Shown here in pieces: positions 27,116 through 35,703 of a stretch of DNA of 58,943 nucleotides. Made by a program: the position numbers and the translations under genes. The stretch's first letter is position 1. The number at the start of each line of letters is the position of its first letter. The DNA lies in assembly GCA_019694255.1 (NCBI GenBank), contig JAIBCI010000059.1:1-58943 (forward strand), written 5' to 3'. The notes beneath the pieces were generated by a model. It saw only the letters and a list, made by a program, of their open reading frames with translations, ran no database searches and was not told where the DNA came from. This DNA comes from Saprospiraceae bacterium (lineage in GTDB: Bacteria > Bacteroidota > Bacteroidia > Chitinophagales > Saprospiraceae).

Positions 27116-28516
27116 ATGCACAACCGGTACTTTGATCTGATTGACCAGACGTACTTTTTTCCACAGGACGGTTTTGATCTTGAAAAGGATGAACTGATCT
27201 TCAATGGAATTCCGATTATGAACTTGATTGAAAAGCATGGCACGCCATTCAAGATGACATACCTGCCCAAGATCGGAGATCAAATTAAAAAGGCGAAGAA
27301 CCTTTTCAATAAATCCATGAAAAGTGAATCGTACGAAGGTAAGTATTATTACTGCTATTGTACCAAGTGCTGCCACTTCTCGTATGTATTGGAAGAAGTG
27401 CTTCAGCACGATGTTCAGCTTGAGACCTCATCAGCTTTTGATATCGATCTGATTCAGAGCCTGTATAAGAATGGAAAGATCGACAAGGATCGAATTATTG
27501 TCAACAACGGCTTTAAGACCAAACAGTATTTGCACAACATTTCAAGTCTGATCAACAGTGGATTTAAGAATGTAATTCCTGTACTGGACAATATTTATGA
27601 GCTGGATTATTATGAGCGCATGATTACCAAGAAGTGCAAGATCGGTGTGCGCATGGCTACCGAAGAAGAACCCACTTTTGAATTTTACACTTCCAGACTG
27701 GGCATTCGAAGTTCTGACATCGTAAAATTCTGCAAGGAAAAATTCAAGAAGAAGTCGAAATTTGAATTGTACATGCTTCATTTTTTTGTTGACACGGGCA
27801 TCAAGGACACGACATATTACTGGGGTGAGTTGAAGAAGGGGATCAAGACCTATGTAGAACTGAAGAAACTATTTCCAACGCTGAAGGCGATAAATATTGG
27901 TGGGGGATTGCCTATTCGCAATTCTCTTGGATTTGAATACGATTACAAGTACATGATCTCGCAGATCGTCAAGATCATCAAGGAAGCCTGTGAAGAAGAA
28001 GGTGTTGATGATCCGGATATATTTACCGAATTCGGCAAGTATACCGTTGGCGAAAGTGGCGCTTCAATCTTTTCAATCCTCGAACAGAAACAACAAAATG
28101 ATTCTGAGGTGTGGTACATGATTGACAACTCACTCATGAATACGCTTCCGGATAGCTGGGGCATTGCCGAACGATTTATTCTGCTTCCGATTAATAAGTG
28201 GCACAATGAGTATCGTCGTGTCAATATCGGAGGTCTTACTTGTGATAATTCGGATTACTATAATTCAGAAGCGCAGAATCAGCAGCTCTTCCTGCCTTCC
28301 TACGACCGACGAGACAAAGAACCTCTGTATATGGGATTTTTTCATACCGGAGCATATCAGGATGCATTGTCCGGTTATGGTGGCATCAAACATTGCCTGA
28401 TCCCTTCACCAAAGCATATTATTGTCGATCGCGATGACTATGGCAACATCATTGACTGGGTATATAGTGATGAACAGAATGCCAAGGACATGCTGAAAAT
28501 ATTAGGATACAATTAG
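27116..28516 (+). CDS. speA: Arginine decarboxylase, alanine-racemase-fold PLP enzyme
   Basis: A 466-residue fold-type III PLP decarboxylase of the Bacteroidota arginine decarboxylase type, shorter than E. coli SpeA (658). The Schiff-base lysine should be K84 in YCYCTKCCHFSYVLEE. The phosphate-binding loop is INIGGGLPIRNS, and FTEFGKYTVGES takes the place of the usual EPGR motif. It converts arginine to agmatine and CO2 in the cytoplasm. The next gene, 36 bp on, encodes the agmatinase that consumes agmatine, which supports arginine rather than diaminopimelate or ornithine as substrate. Confidence 0.86.
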   Translation: MHNRYFDLIDQTYFFPQDGFDLEKDELIFNGIPIMNLIEKHGTPFKMTYLPKIGDQIKKAKNLFNKSMKSESYEGKYYYCYCTKCCHFSYVLEEVLQHDVQLETSSAFDIDLIQSLYKNGKIDKDRIIVNNGFKTKQYLHNISSLINSGFKNVIPVLDNIYELDYYERMITKKCKIGVRMATEEEPTFEFYTSRLGIRSSDIVKFCKEKFKKKSKFELYMLHFFVDTGIKDTTYYWGELKKGIKTYVELKKLFPTLKAINIGGGLPIRNSLGFEYDYKYMISQIVKIIKEACEEEGVDDPDIFTEFGKYTVGESGASIFSILEQKQQNDSEVWYMIDNSLMNTLPDSWGIAERFILLPINKWHNEYRRVNIGGLTCDNSDYYNSEAQNQQLFLPSYDRRDKEPLYMGFFHTGAYQDALSGYGGIKHCLIPSPKHIIVDRDDYGNIIDWVYSDEQNAKDMLKILGYN

Positions 28517-28552
28517 GAACCATAACCCCTTCGCAGTCGTTTAATACTACTT

Positions 28553-29440
28553 ATGAAGAATACATACAAACTTGAGACCAAGACTTACGCAGGAATACCC
28601 TCCAAATATGCAGATCCCAAGCAGTCTTCTGTCATTCTGACTTCAATACCTTACGATGGTACATCCACCTGGGGAAAGGGTGCGGATAAAGGATTCAAAG
28701 CATTTCTCTATGCCTCTGAAAATATGGAACTCTACGACATTGAGACCGGCACAGAGCCGTACCGCAATGGAGTTAGCATGGAGCGCCCACTCGCGGTGTC
28801 CAAGGATACTCCGGAGGCAATGGTTCGCAAGGTTTATAAAAAGACACTGGATCTGCTAAAGACGGGCAAGCTGCTTACATTCTTTGGCGGAGAACATTCC
28901 GTTAGCATCGGCGTATTGCGCGCTTATGCTGAGAAATATCCCAACCTGACAGTCGTGCAACTGGATGCACATACTGATCTGAGGCAATCTTATCATGGAA
29001 GTAAATACAATCATGCCTGCGCCGTTGCGGAAGCGCAGCGCAATTGCAATCTGATCCAGGTCGGCATTCGCAGTATGGATGTCAGTGAGAAGGAATATCT
29101 GGATGAAAGCAAATGCTATTTTGCGCACAACATCGTGGATAATGATTACTGGATGGAAGAATCCATCCGCAAAATGACAGATACCGTGTATATCACTTTG
29201 GATCTGGATGTTTTTGATTCTTCACTGATGCCAAGTACCGGTACGCCGGAACCCGGTGGGATGGAATGGTATCAGGTGTTGCAGTATCTGCGCATGATTT
29301 TCAGCAGAAAGAAAGTAGTTGGATTTGATATTGTGGAACTTGCACCCAATGTCAATAATCCTGCGCCGGACTTTTTGACCGCCAAGCTTTACTATAAAAT
29401 GCTTGCGTATTATTTTGAAAGAAAAAACAGAACCCACTGA
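28553..29440 (+). CDS. speB: Agmatinase (arginase/ureohydrolase family)
   Basis: A 295-residue binuclear manganese ureohydrolase. Metal ligands are visible: H115 in GGEHSVS, D138, H140 and D142 in QLDAHTDLR, and D217 and D219 in TLDLDVFDSS. It hydrolyses agmatine to putrescine and urea. Its place between arginine decarboxylase and the deoxyhypusine synthase-like gene (2 bp gap) favours agmatine over arginine or guanidinobutyrate. Length and motifs are normal for the family. Confidence 0.88.
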   Translation: MKNTYKLETKTYAGIPSKYADPKQSSVILTSIPYDGTSTWGKGADKGFKAFLYASENMELYDIETGTEPYRNGVSMERPLAVSKDTPEAMVRKVYKKTLDLLKTGKLLTFFGGEHSVSIGVLRAYAEKYPNLTVVQLDAHTDLRQSYHGSKYNHACAVAEAQRNCNLIQVGIRSMDVSEKEYLDESKCYFAHNIVDNDYWMEESIRKMTDTVYITLDLDVFDSSLMPSTGTPEPGGMEWYQVLQYLRMIFSRKKVVGFDIVELAPNVNNPAPDFLTAKLYYKMLAYYFERKNRTH

Positions 29441-29442
29441 TC

Positions 29443-30417
29443 ATGAATAAAGGTCCGATATCACAATTTATCCAACACCACTACAGACATTTCAATGCCG
29501 CAGCGCTGGTCGATGCAGCCAAAGGATATGAAGCACACCTTACAGAAGGTGGTAAGATGATGGTCACGCTGGCGGGAGCGATGAGTACCGCTGAACTTGG
29601 TGTTTCACTAGCAGAAATGATTCGGCAGGGTAAGGTAGATATCATCTCCTGCACCGGTGCCAATCTCGAAGAAGATCTGATGAACCTTGTCGCGCACAGT
29701 CATTACAAACGCATCCCACATTACAGAGATCTCACGCCTCAGGAAGAGTGGGATTTGCTTGAAAAAGGACTCAACCGGGTCACAGATACCTGTATTCCTG
29801 AAGAAGAAGCATTCAGAAGACTCCAAAAACATATCCATCAGTTATGGAAAGAAGCAGATGATCAAGGCGAACGTTTTTTTCCACATGAATTTATGTACCG
29901 CATGCTGCGCAGCGGCGTACTCGAGCAGTATTATGAGATTGATCCGAAGCATTCCTGGATGATTGCCGCTGCTGAAAAAGATCTGCCAATCGTCTGCCCG
30001 GGCTGGGAAGACAGCACGATGGGCAACATCTTTGCCTCTTATGTTATCAAAGGAGAGATCAAAGCGACTACCATGAAAAGCGGGATTGAATATATGGTCA
30101 GTTTATCTGACTGGTATCGCAAAAACTCAGCAGGAAAGGGCGTCGGATTTTTCCAGATCGGTGGTGGAATTGCCGGAGACTTTCCGATTTGCGTGGTGCC
30201 GATGATGTACCAGGACCTCGAATGGCACGACGTACCATTCTGGTCTTACTTCTGCCAGATCTCGGATTCCACGACTTCTTATGGCTCTTATTCCGGAGCA
30301 GTCCCCAATGAAAAAATCACGTGGGGCAAACTCGATATCCACACACCCAAGTTTATTGTAGAGAGTGATGCTACGATCGTAGCGCCATTGATCTTCGCAT
30401 GGGTGCTGGGATGGTAA
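29443..30417 (+). CDS. Deoxyhypusine synthase-like protein (probable polyamine aminobutyltransferase)
   Basis: A 324-residue NAD-dependent DHS-family protein. The catalytic Lys that carries the butylimine intermediate is kept: K296 in PNEKITWGKLD (WGK motif). Other family segments are ISCTGANLEEDL, FPICVVPMMYQDL and the C-terminal FIVESDATIVAPLIFAWVLGW. Bacteria lack eIF5A, so true hypusine synthesis is not expected. Bacterial DHS homologues are known to make homospermidine or related polyamines by moving the aminobutyl group of a polyamine. Here putrescine made by SpeA/SpeB is the likely acceptor or donor. Co-transcription with speAB is inferred from the 2-bp gap. Confidence 0.85.
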   Translation: MNKGPISQFIQHHYRHFNAAALVDAAKGYEAHLTEGGKMMVTLAGAMSTAELGVSLAEMIRQGKVDIISCTGANLEEDLMNLVAHSHYKRIPHYRDLTPQEEWDLLEKGLNRVTDTCIPEEEAFRRLQKHIHQLWKEADDQGERFFPHEFMYRMLRSGVLEQYYEIDPKHSWMIAAAEKDLPIVCPGWEDSTMGNIFASYVIKGEIKATTMKSGIEYMVSLSDWYRKNSAGKGVGFFQIGGGIAGDFPICVVPMMYQDLEWHDVPFWSYFCQISDSTTSYGSYSGAVPNEKITWGKLDIHTPKFIVESDATIVAPLIFAWVLGW

Positions 30418-30717
30418 CCTAAATCAATAGTAAGTAGTCAATAGTTGATAGTAAGTAGTCAACGGTCAATTTCGTTAGTTCTGCCTTAGGTTTTTATTAA
30501 AAAAACTTAAGGCAATAATAGCCAGTAAGTAGACCATTGTAAATGGTATGAGTCGAATGCAAATTAGGAATCTTATGTCATCTTACGCGCGACTAAATTA
30601 GTATTGTGAATCCCGAAATCCAAAAGGTTTAGGGGATTAGTAATTCATAGGTTCAAAAAAATGAGACTTGATTAAGTTTATTATCTTTATCGTGAATCTT
30701 CAATTTGAAGTGAACAT
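30418..30717. repeat. Heptad repeat and stem-loop after the polyamine operon
   Basis: Six consecutive 7-mers run from 30428 to 30469: tagtaag, tagtcaa, tagttga, tagtaag, tagtcaa, cggtcaa. They are followed by a stem-loop (30483-30513), then GAGTCGAATGCAAA (30550-30563) and CCCGAAATCC, both shared with the spacer at 35.5-35.7 kb. The right part up to 30717 must hold the promoter of the next operon; TATCTTTA (30682-30689) is a weak -7 candidate. Confidence 0.75.
30483..30513. terminator. Stem-loop, possible bidirectional terminator
   Basis: GCCTTAGGTTTTT pairs with AAAAACTTAAGGC across a short AT loop with one mismatch. The T and A runs are inside the stem, so it resembles a bidirectional terminator; there is no further U tract. 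It ends the speA-speB-DHS unit. Confidence 0.45.
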
Positions 30718-31563
30718 ATGGTAAACAAGACCAAAATTAATTTGAGTATTTCAATTTTTGCGATACTACTCGTCGGTGGAATTCGCGACAGACTTGCAGC
30801 TCAAACCCAAGCCCAAAGCCGGATAGCTATAGCGGGTATTGATCTGGTTAAGGATACTTCTGAATTCTTCATTTCATCGGGGATGAGTGATTACAATTCC
30901 GCGGCAGTACTGCAACAAGTTCCAAATGCGTGTATTGAGTTCTTTTCAAACTTTAAGAATTTTGTGGCGATCGACAGAAAGAATCTGAGCCTCATCAATA
31001 TGGAGAAAGAACTTCAAAAATCAGAGGAATTCATAGATGGCTATATCGTCGATCAGGGCAAAAGTGAGGGTGTTGATTACATGGTCAAAAGTCTTTACTA
31101 TGAGAAGAAGAAGAATTTAGTCATCAGGATATACGATATTGCTGGGGGAAATGTTAAATGCACCAAAGAACAAAGACTGGAGTCCAATCTTCTGGGAATC
31201 AAGAATATTAATAATCAAACGCGCCTCATCCTTCACGAATTGGTTAATGAATGCTTCGGAATAAAGTTTACTGTATTAAAAGGCATTGAGCCCGCGGGTT
31301 CAAAATTGAGACATTTGACGGTAGTTATGGGACGCAAGTCGAAAGTAAAAGAAGAAGATCAAGTTGAAATTTTTGAACTGGTTGAGGAGAATGTCGAGGG
31401 AGAAATGTTGAAGAGGAGAAATGTAATTGGCACCGGGACAGTAGAGGAAGTAGTGGATGAAAATTTTTCCAATGTTAAAATCGAAAGTGGAGAAAAGGTA
31501 ATTGCTGAAGCCATTGCCAAAGGAAAAAAATTGTATTGTACGATAATAAATGTTTATAAATGA
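30718..31563 (+). CDS. CsgG-like exported protein (five-gene operon, gene 1)
   Basis: A 281-residue protein with a signal peptide ending near RLAAQ. The segment FVAIDRKNLSLINMEKELQKSEEFIDGYIVDQGKSEGVDYMV is laid out like the CsgG/LpoB fold (a residue identity helix, then a 'GaDYmv.g' strand). After it comes a ~100-residue domain with VEIFELVEENVEG...RRNVIGTGTV, which recurs at the C-terminus of gene 2. CsgG itself is an outer-membrane secretion pore, but no lipobox Cys is seen, so a pore role is not supported. Gene 2 overlaps by 4 bp (ATGA), indicating an operon. Confidence 0.65.
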   Translation: MVNKTKINLSISIFAILLVGGIRDRLAAQTQAQSRIAIAGIDLVKDTSEFFISSGMSDYNSAAVLQQVPNACIEFFSNFKNFVAIDRKNLSLINMEKELQKSEEFIDGYIVDQGKSEGVDYMVKSLYYEKKKNLVIRIYDIAGGNVKCTKEQRLESNLLGIKNINNQTRLILHELVNECFGIKFTVLKGIEPAGSKLRHLTVVMGRKSKVKEEDQVEIFELVEENVEGEMLKRRNVIGTGTVEEVVDENFSNVKIESGEKVIAEAIAKGKKLYCTIINVYK

Positions 31564-33182
31564 GAAAATTGATACTAAGCTTCTCTTTATTATTTTGTTA
31601 CAGTGAGGCATGGTTGCAAAAGGCCGGAGAGGCAATACTGCTCGACACTCTGAATGACCATAACATTTATTCAGATTCAATTTACAATTGCTTTATTCAT
31701 TCTGTATCGAACACTAAATCATCAAAACCCTTTACCTTATATCTTTGGAATAGCATAAGTCATGCGGTCAGATTGGAGCCATCTTTTGCCACCCGTGAAT
31801 CACCTTCAAGTGAAGCCGTATTTATCAAGCCTTATACCACTTTTATGGACCGGTATCCCCTCAAGCTGATCAGAGATACGGCCAATCGAATTATAGAAGC
31901 CTATCTTGCTACAAGCCCTGTCTTTACTCTTGAAATCAAGGGAGTTGAAGTAGCTACTTCTGTACTTAACTTTACATCGAAACATAATTTAGTTAGTTTC
32001 CCGGAAGAGAAACTGACTATTCCGCTGGGCAAATATTTCAACGCTGACCCCGATGTTATAATGATCCGGGACAAAAAATCATATGATAAGTCACTCAATG
32101 CGCTCTATTCAGATTATGCGAATCAGATCAGGGACCTGAATCTACGTCGTATGTCCTACGCAGTCAATGCGATCAAGTATTATAATGCCGACATTATCTG
32201 TGCCGATCAGCAGGCTTTTGAAGTCATCACGGAACCTGGCTTCCAGGAAAAATCAGTCAAAGAAGTTAAAATTAAGGCGGGATCAAAGCAGGGAATAATA
32301 CCAGGCAGAGACTATGCTTGCTACGCAAAGCGAAAGGTGGGTTCACAGACATACTATGAACATCTGGACAATATTGAAATAAAGTTAGTCGAAGAGTCAA
32401 CAAGTGTAGGTAAAACGCCGGCATTCAGTGGACGTGATTTGGCAAAAAGCTATAAGGCCGGTGATATTATTATGGCCGTTCCGAGATATGATAAAAGAGC
32501 GCTCAATCGGCTGAATATGCCAGTGAATCAGAAGGCTATTAATCTGTCCATAAAGAAAGAATGCCTTTTTTGTGAGAATGCTGCGCAGCAACTGATTATT
32601 AATAATCCTATTCTCAACCTCGTAGAAAGAAACGCGCCTGAATTGAAATATTTTGCTTCTTTGCTTAAGGATGAAAGATTTATCGATTATTCCATAGCTG
32701 ATCTGCAAGGCCGGCAGTCGGGATACAGGCTCCTGATCACTTTCGAAGGTAACGACGTCATCGCTACGGATATTGAGACAAACCGGATTGTCTCGAATTC
32801 AAAAGTTCAAAAAAAGTTTTTTGATATTTCGACGACCGCAGGATTTAGTGTTGACGACCTATCATTGATTCTGTCCTCGTTTGATCCAGAGCATTTCTGT
32901 ATCAGAGTAACCGATGTCCTTGAGCAGAAAAAGGAAAAAATCAATACAGTCCTGATGTATAACCCTGCTGGTTTTGAGAGGGCGACTAAATTCGAAATAT
33001 ACAAGGAAGAATCCATTGACGTGGATGGCGAGAAAATCAAACGTAAAACGGTCATCGGCGATGGTAAAATCGGAAAAATATTTTCTTCAAATTTGGCCGA
33101 ACTGAACATCAAAAACGGAGAGTCAGAAGTATATATGGCCTATTCCCGCAATGAACCTATTTTTGTTCAGTATAAAAATTAA
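31560..33182 (+). CDS. Exported protein of unknown function, paralogous C-terminus with gene 1
   Basis: A 540-residue protein with a weak signal peptide (MRKLILSFSLLFCYSEAW). It has no recognisable enzyme motif. The last ~70 residues (FEIYKEESIDVDGEKIKRKTVIGDGKIGKI, read in two parts) align with the end of gene 1, showing a shared domain. A middle segment (KSVKEVKIKAGSKQGIIPGRDYACYAKRK) also looks like that domain type, so it may hold two copies. It overlaps gene 1 by 4 bp and gene 3 follows 3 bp later. Confidence 0.6.
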   Translation: MRKLILSFSLLFCYSEAWLQKAGEAILLDTLNDHNIYSDSIYNCFIHSVSNTKSSKPFTLYLWNSISHAVRLEPSFATRESPSSEAVFIKPYTTFMDRYPLKLIRDTANRIIEAYLATSPVFTLEIKGVEVATSVLNFTSKHNLVSFPEEKLTIPLGKYFNADPDVIMIRDKKSYDKSLNALYSDYANQIRDLNLRRMSYAVNAIKYYNADIICADQQAFEVITEPGFQEKSVKEVKIKAGSKQGIIPGRDYACYAKRKVGSQTYYEHLDNIEIKLVEESTSVGKTPAFSGRDLAKSYKAGDIIMAVPRYDKRALNRLNMPVNQKAINLSIKKECLFCENAAQQLIINNPILNLVERNAPELKYFASLLKDERFIDYSIADLQGRQSGYRLLITFEGNDVIATDIETNRIVSNSKVQKKFFDISTTAGFSVDDLSLILSSFDPEHFCIRVTDVLEQKKEKINTVLMYNPAGFERATKFEIYKEESIDVDGEKIKRKTVIGDGKIGKIFSSNLAELNIKNGESEVYMAYSRNEPIFVQYKN

Positions 33183-33185
33183 AAC

Positions 33186-33632
33186 ATGAGAGGCATAGTA
33201 ATTTGTATTCTTGTATTATTGATTCAAGCTTTTGATGACGCCAGCGCCCAGACAGAAAAATTTCAGCGCAACGGATTGGTTGAATTTATCCGGTCCGAAG
33301 GCCAGGTTATAACGATCAGCTCCAAGCATTATGCAAAAACAAAGAACATTCTGAAATATCATTGCGAGAGGAATGCCTTGGAGAATATCCTGTTCAGGGG
33401 AATACCCAATTCCAATCAGACATCGCCCATGATAGAGGGTGCAAACGAGCTCGATGCGCGTCTGGCTGAGCTCTTGGAATCAGATTATATCCAGTTTATC
33501 ACGAACAGCCAGTGTGTTGAATCGACGAAATCCAAGAAATTCTATTACGCAACGCAGATTGTTAGTGTGGATTTGCAGGCATTAAGAAAATACCTGGAAG
33601 ACAAAAAAGTCATCCGGAAATTCGGACTTTAG
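33186..33632 (+). CDS. Small exported protein (five-gene operon, gene 3)
   Basis: A 148-residue protein with a signal peptide ending in DDASAQ. The core EGQVITISSKHYAKTKNI, CERNALENILFRGIPNS and C-terminal LRKYLEDKKVIRKFGL resemble small secreted Bacteroidota proteins found beside DUF6175 genes, with an LPP20-like pattern (from memory, not verified). Function unknown. It is encoded 3 bp after gene 2 and 20 bp before gene 4. Confidence 0.6.
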   Translation: MRGIVICILVLLIQAFDDASAQTEKFQRNGLVEFIRSEGQVITISSKHYAKTKNILKYHCERNALENILFRGIPNSNQTSPMIEGANELDARLAELLESDYIQFITNSQCVESTKSKKFYYATQIVSVDLQALRKYLEDKKVIRKFGL

Positions 33633-33652
33633 ATATAAATTAAATCTTGTAT

Positions 33653-34546
33653 ATGAGGAGTTTTTTAAGACTACTTTTTACGTATTCAATTTTCAGCATT
33701 ACTTTGACTGCTCAGGTCAATAATCGCCCGGTAGTGCAACCGACCATTATGGTTGTTCCCTTTGCCAAAGAAGGAGAAAGGCTGCGAACGGCCTACGAGA
33801 ATTCAGAAGTCAACAGAATCGCGATCACCAAGGTTAAGGAAGCTTTCGACAAAAGAGGAGTTAACACCATTGACCTGATCGGAAAATTGAAACAAACAAA
33901 TAATAACACAGCACTGCAACAAGAACAAGCCAATGAGACAATGGATCAGGTCGTAAGTTTGTCCGGTGCGGATATTTATGTCGTAGTGGAAGCAACAAGG
34001 AAATACTCTCCGACAGGCAACAGCGTCACAGTGATTTTAACCGCCTATGATGCTTTTTCAGGCGAGTCACTGGCAAATAAAGTCGGCAACTCGCCACTGA
34101 TTTATACCGATAACTTCGATAAACTAATTGAAAAAGCTGTAGAAACAGAAATTGATAACCTGTTAAATACATTACAGGAAAAGTTTACCATTTTACTAAA
34201 CGAAGGAAGGAGCATTGTTGTAACCATTGGCGTGGAGTCCAACACTGTACTTACACTGGAAAAGGAAATCAATGACTCCGGCGATTTGCTTTCTGAAGTG
34301 ATCGAAGACTGGATTAAAGCCAATGCTTTCAAAGGAAATTATCACCTTCAGGGAGTGACAAGGAATAAGATGATTTTTGACATCGTCAAAATACCCATTC
34401 ATACACCCAGCGGTACGAATTACCGGTTGCGTGATTTTACCTCCGAATTGCGTAAGTACCTGCGATCCATCAATCTGAGTACCAGGCAAACCGTTCAAGG
34501 CAATAATGTCGTTTTTACCTTGTCCGAAGGAAAGGAAAAGGAATAA
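33653..34546 (+). CDS. DUF6175-like exported protein (five-gene operon, gene 4)
   Basis: A 297-residue protein. The ATG at 33653 is used rather than the in-frame TTG at 33647. The signal peptide ends in TLTAQ. The body begins QPTIMVVPFAKEGERLR and includes AITKVKEAFDKRGVNTIDLIGKL, LSGADIYVVVEA, VILTAYDAFSGESLANKVG and TLQEKFTILLNEGRSI, which I recognise as the DUF6175 family pattern. The domain is possibly a CsgG-like alpha/beta fold. It likely works in the periplasm or at the outer membrane with its neighbours. Confidence 0.7.
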   Translation: MRSFLRLLFTYSIFSITLTAQVNNRPVVQPTIMVVPFAKEGERLRTAYENSEVNRIAITKVKEAFDKRGVNTIDLIGKLKQTNNNTALQQEQANETMDQVVSLSGADIYVVVEATRKYSPTGNSVTVILTAYDAFSGESLANKVGNSPLIYTDNFDKLIEKAVETEIDNLLNTLQEKFTILLNEGRSIVVTIGVESNTVLTLEKEINDSGDLLSEVIEDWIKANAFKGNYHLQGVTRNKMIFDIVKIPIHTPSGTNYRLRDFTSELRKYLRSINLSTRQTVQGNNVVFTLSEGKEKE

Positions 34547-34607
34547 ATATCAGTTATAATTTGGAAAAAAGTACTTACAGGCAATCGCAATTTCAAAGAT
34601 TAGCGTT

Positions 34608-35474
34608 ATGAACAGTTTTATTTTCAGATACATTAGGATAGTCGTCGGAGTGGTGCTCTTGTTGCCCAATCCAATTATTGGACAAAAAGTCCTCTATAAC
34701 CTCGTTTCTCCCGATGGGAAAATAGGCACTGAGGCAATGAATAGTTTCAAAATGCTATTCAATCGGGAACTAAATGCTGAATATAGCAATAATGCCATTT
34801 CGAAAATCATTATCACCTCCCGGAACACAAACAGCGGTATGCTTGAAGGGATTGATTCCCGAAGTATTAACACATTGACAATGCTTGTAAGACTATTCAA
34901 TACAATCACCGGAAGAGACACGAGTTTTTCATTTCAGTATGAGATTGTAGCGCTTAAACCAATAAGCGCAGGCGATTTGTTGTTTAACAATTTTTCAGGT
35001 AAAAATGCTGACGTAATGGTGTTCAAGAAGGCCTTTAATGATTTTAATAAAGCCAATTTGGATTGCGCTAAAATAGCAGCACAGTTGAAAAAGTTGAAGG
35101 CAGATAATCAATATGAAGAATTACTCAGAAAAATAAGTAGACTCGAACAGAATCTTTTATGCAATACAGATTTGGCAGTCCTGAAGAAAGAAGTGCTACA
35201 CGTATACAGTACAGAACTATGTGAAAAGAAATTGTACGACGCCAAGGTGCTCATTGCCAACGGCTCTTCCCAGGCACTGAATCAGGCGACTACAATACTG
35301 AGAAGTATTCCACCTAGCAAGGAATGCCGGGATCAGGCTATCCTGGTCATTCATGAGCTCAGCAAGGCTGGTGGAAATCAGAACGAACGCATTCAAAAAA
35401 AAGTGAATAATCTGGATTTGATGTGGGCGAACATTGATATCAACAACTGGATGCTTCAACTGACTGAGGATTGA
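34608..35474 (+). CDS. Exported protein of unknown function (five-gene operon, gene 5)
   Basis: A 288-residue protein with a signal peptide (VVGVVLLLPNPIIGQ). Its C-terminal half is helical and Cys-bearing (LDCAKIAAQLKKLKADNQYEELLRKI in two parts, then NLLCNT and CEKKLYDAKVLIANGSS), like a short tetratricopeptide or helical repeat. I do not recognise a family. It is 61 bp after gene 4, so operon membership is likely but not certain. Confidence 0.6.
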   Translation: MNSFIFRYIRIVVGVVLLLPNPIIGQKVLYNLVSPDGKIGTEAMNSFKMLFNRELNAEYSNNAISKIIITSRNTNSGMLEGIDSRSINTLTMLVRLFNTITGRDTSFSFQYEIVALKPISAGDLLFNNFSGKNADVMVFKKAFNDFNKANLDCAKIAAQLKKLKADNQYEELLRKISRLEQNLLCNTDLAVLKKEVLHVYSTELCEKKLYDAKVLIANGSSQALNQATTILRSIPPSKECRDQAILVIHELSKAGGNQNERIQKKVNNLDLMWANIDINNWMLQLTED

Positions 35475-35502
35475 ACTCTTGATTCGATTCACGAAAATTC
35501 AA

Positions 35503-35700
35503 TGGTCAGTTGTCAATTAGCAATGGACATTTTCGCTTCTTATGCTTTGAGATTAGAATTAAGACTTTCGAAAATTGTAGCTCGTAAGTAGTCTAAAAGC
35601 AAGGTTCGAGTCGAATGCAAAAAATGAATATAAATAAAATTGACTCGCATCTAATTTATCATTCTGTATCCCGAAATCCTAGAGCTTGCAGGAAAAAATT
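35503..35700. repeat. Heptad repeat copy between convergent operons
   Basis: Four 7-mers start at 35503: tggtcag, ttgtcaa, ttagcaa, tggacat. Downstream are a CGTAAGTAGTC stretch (35582-35592), GAGTCGAATGCAAA (35610-35623) and CCCGAAATCC (35671-35680), shared with 30418-30610. The element lies between the ends of the exported-protein operon and the oxidoreductase operon. Confidence 0.7.
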
Positions 35701-35703
35701 GCT

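Noticed and set aside
29443-30417. True hypusine modification system
   Set aside because: Bacteria have no eIF5A substrate; the operon points to polyamine synthesis.
30718-35474. Curli (csg) secretion operon
   Set aside because: Only a CsgG-like layout is seen; no CsgA/B repeats, CsgE, CsgF or CsgG lipobox.
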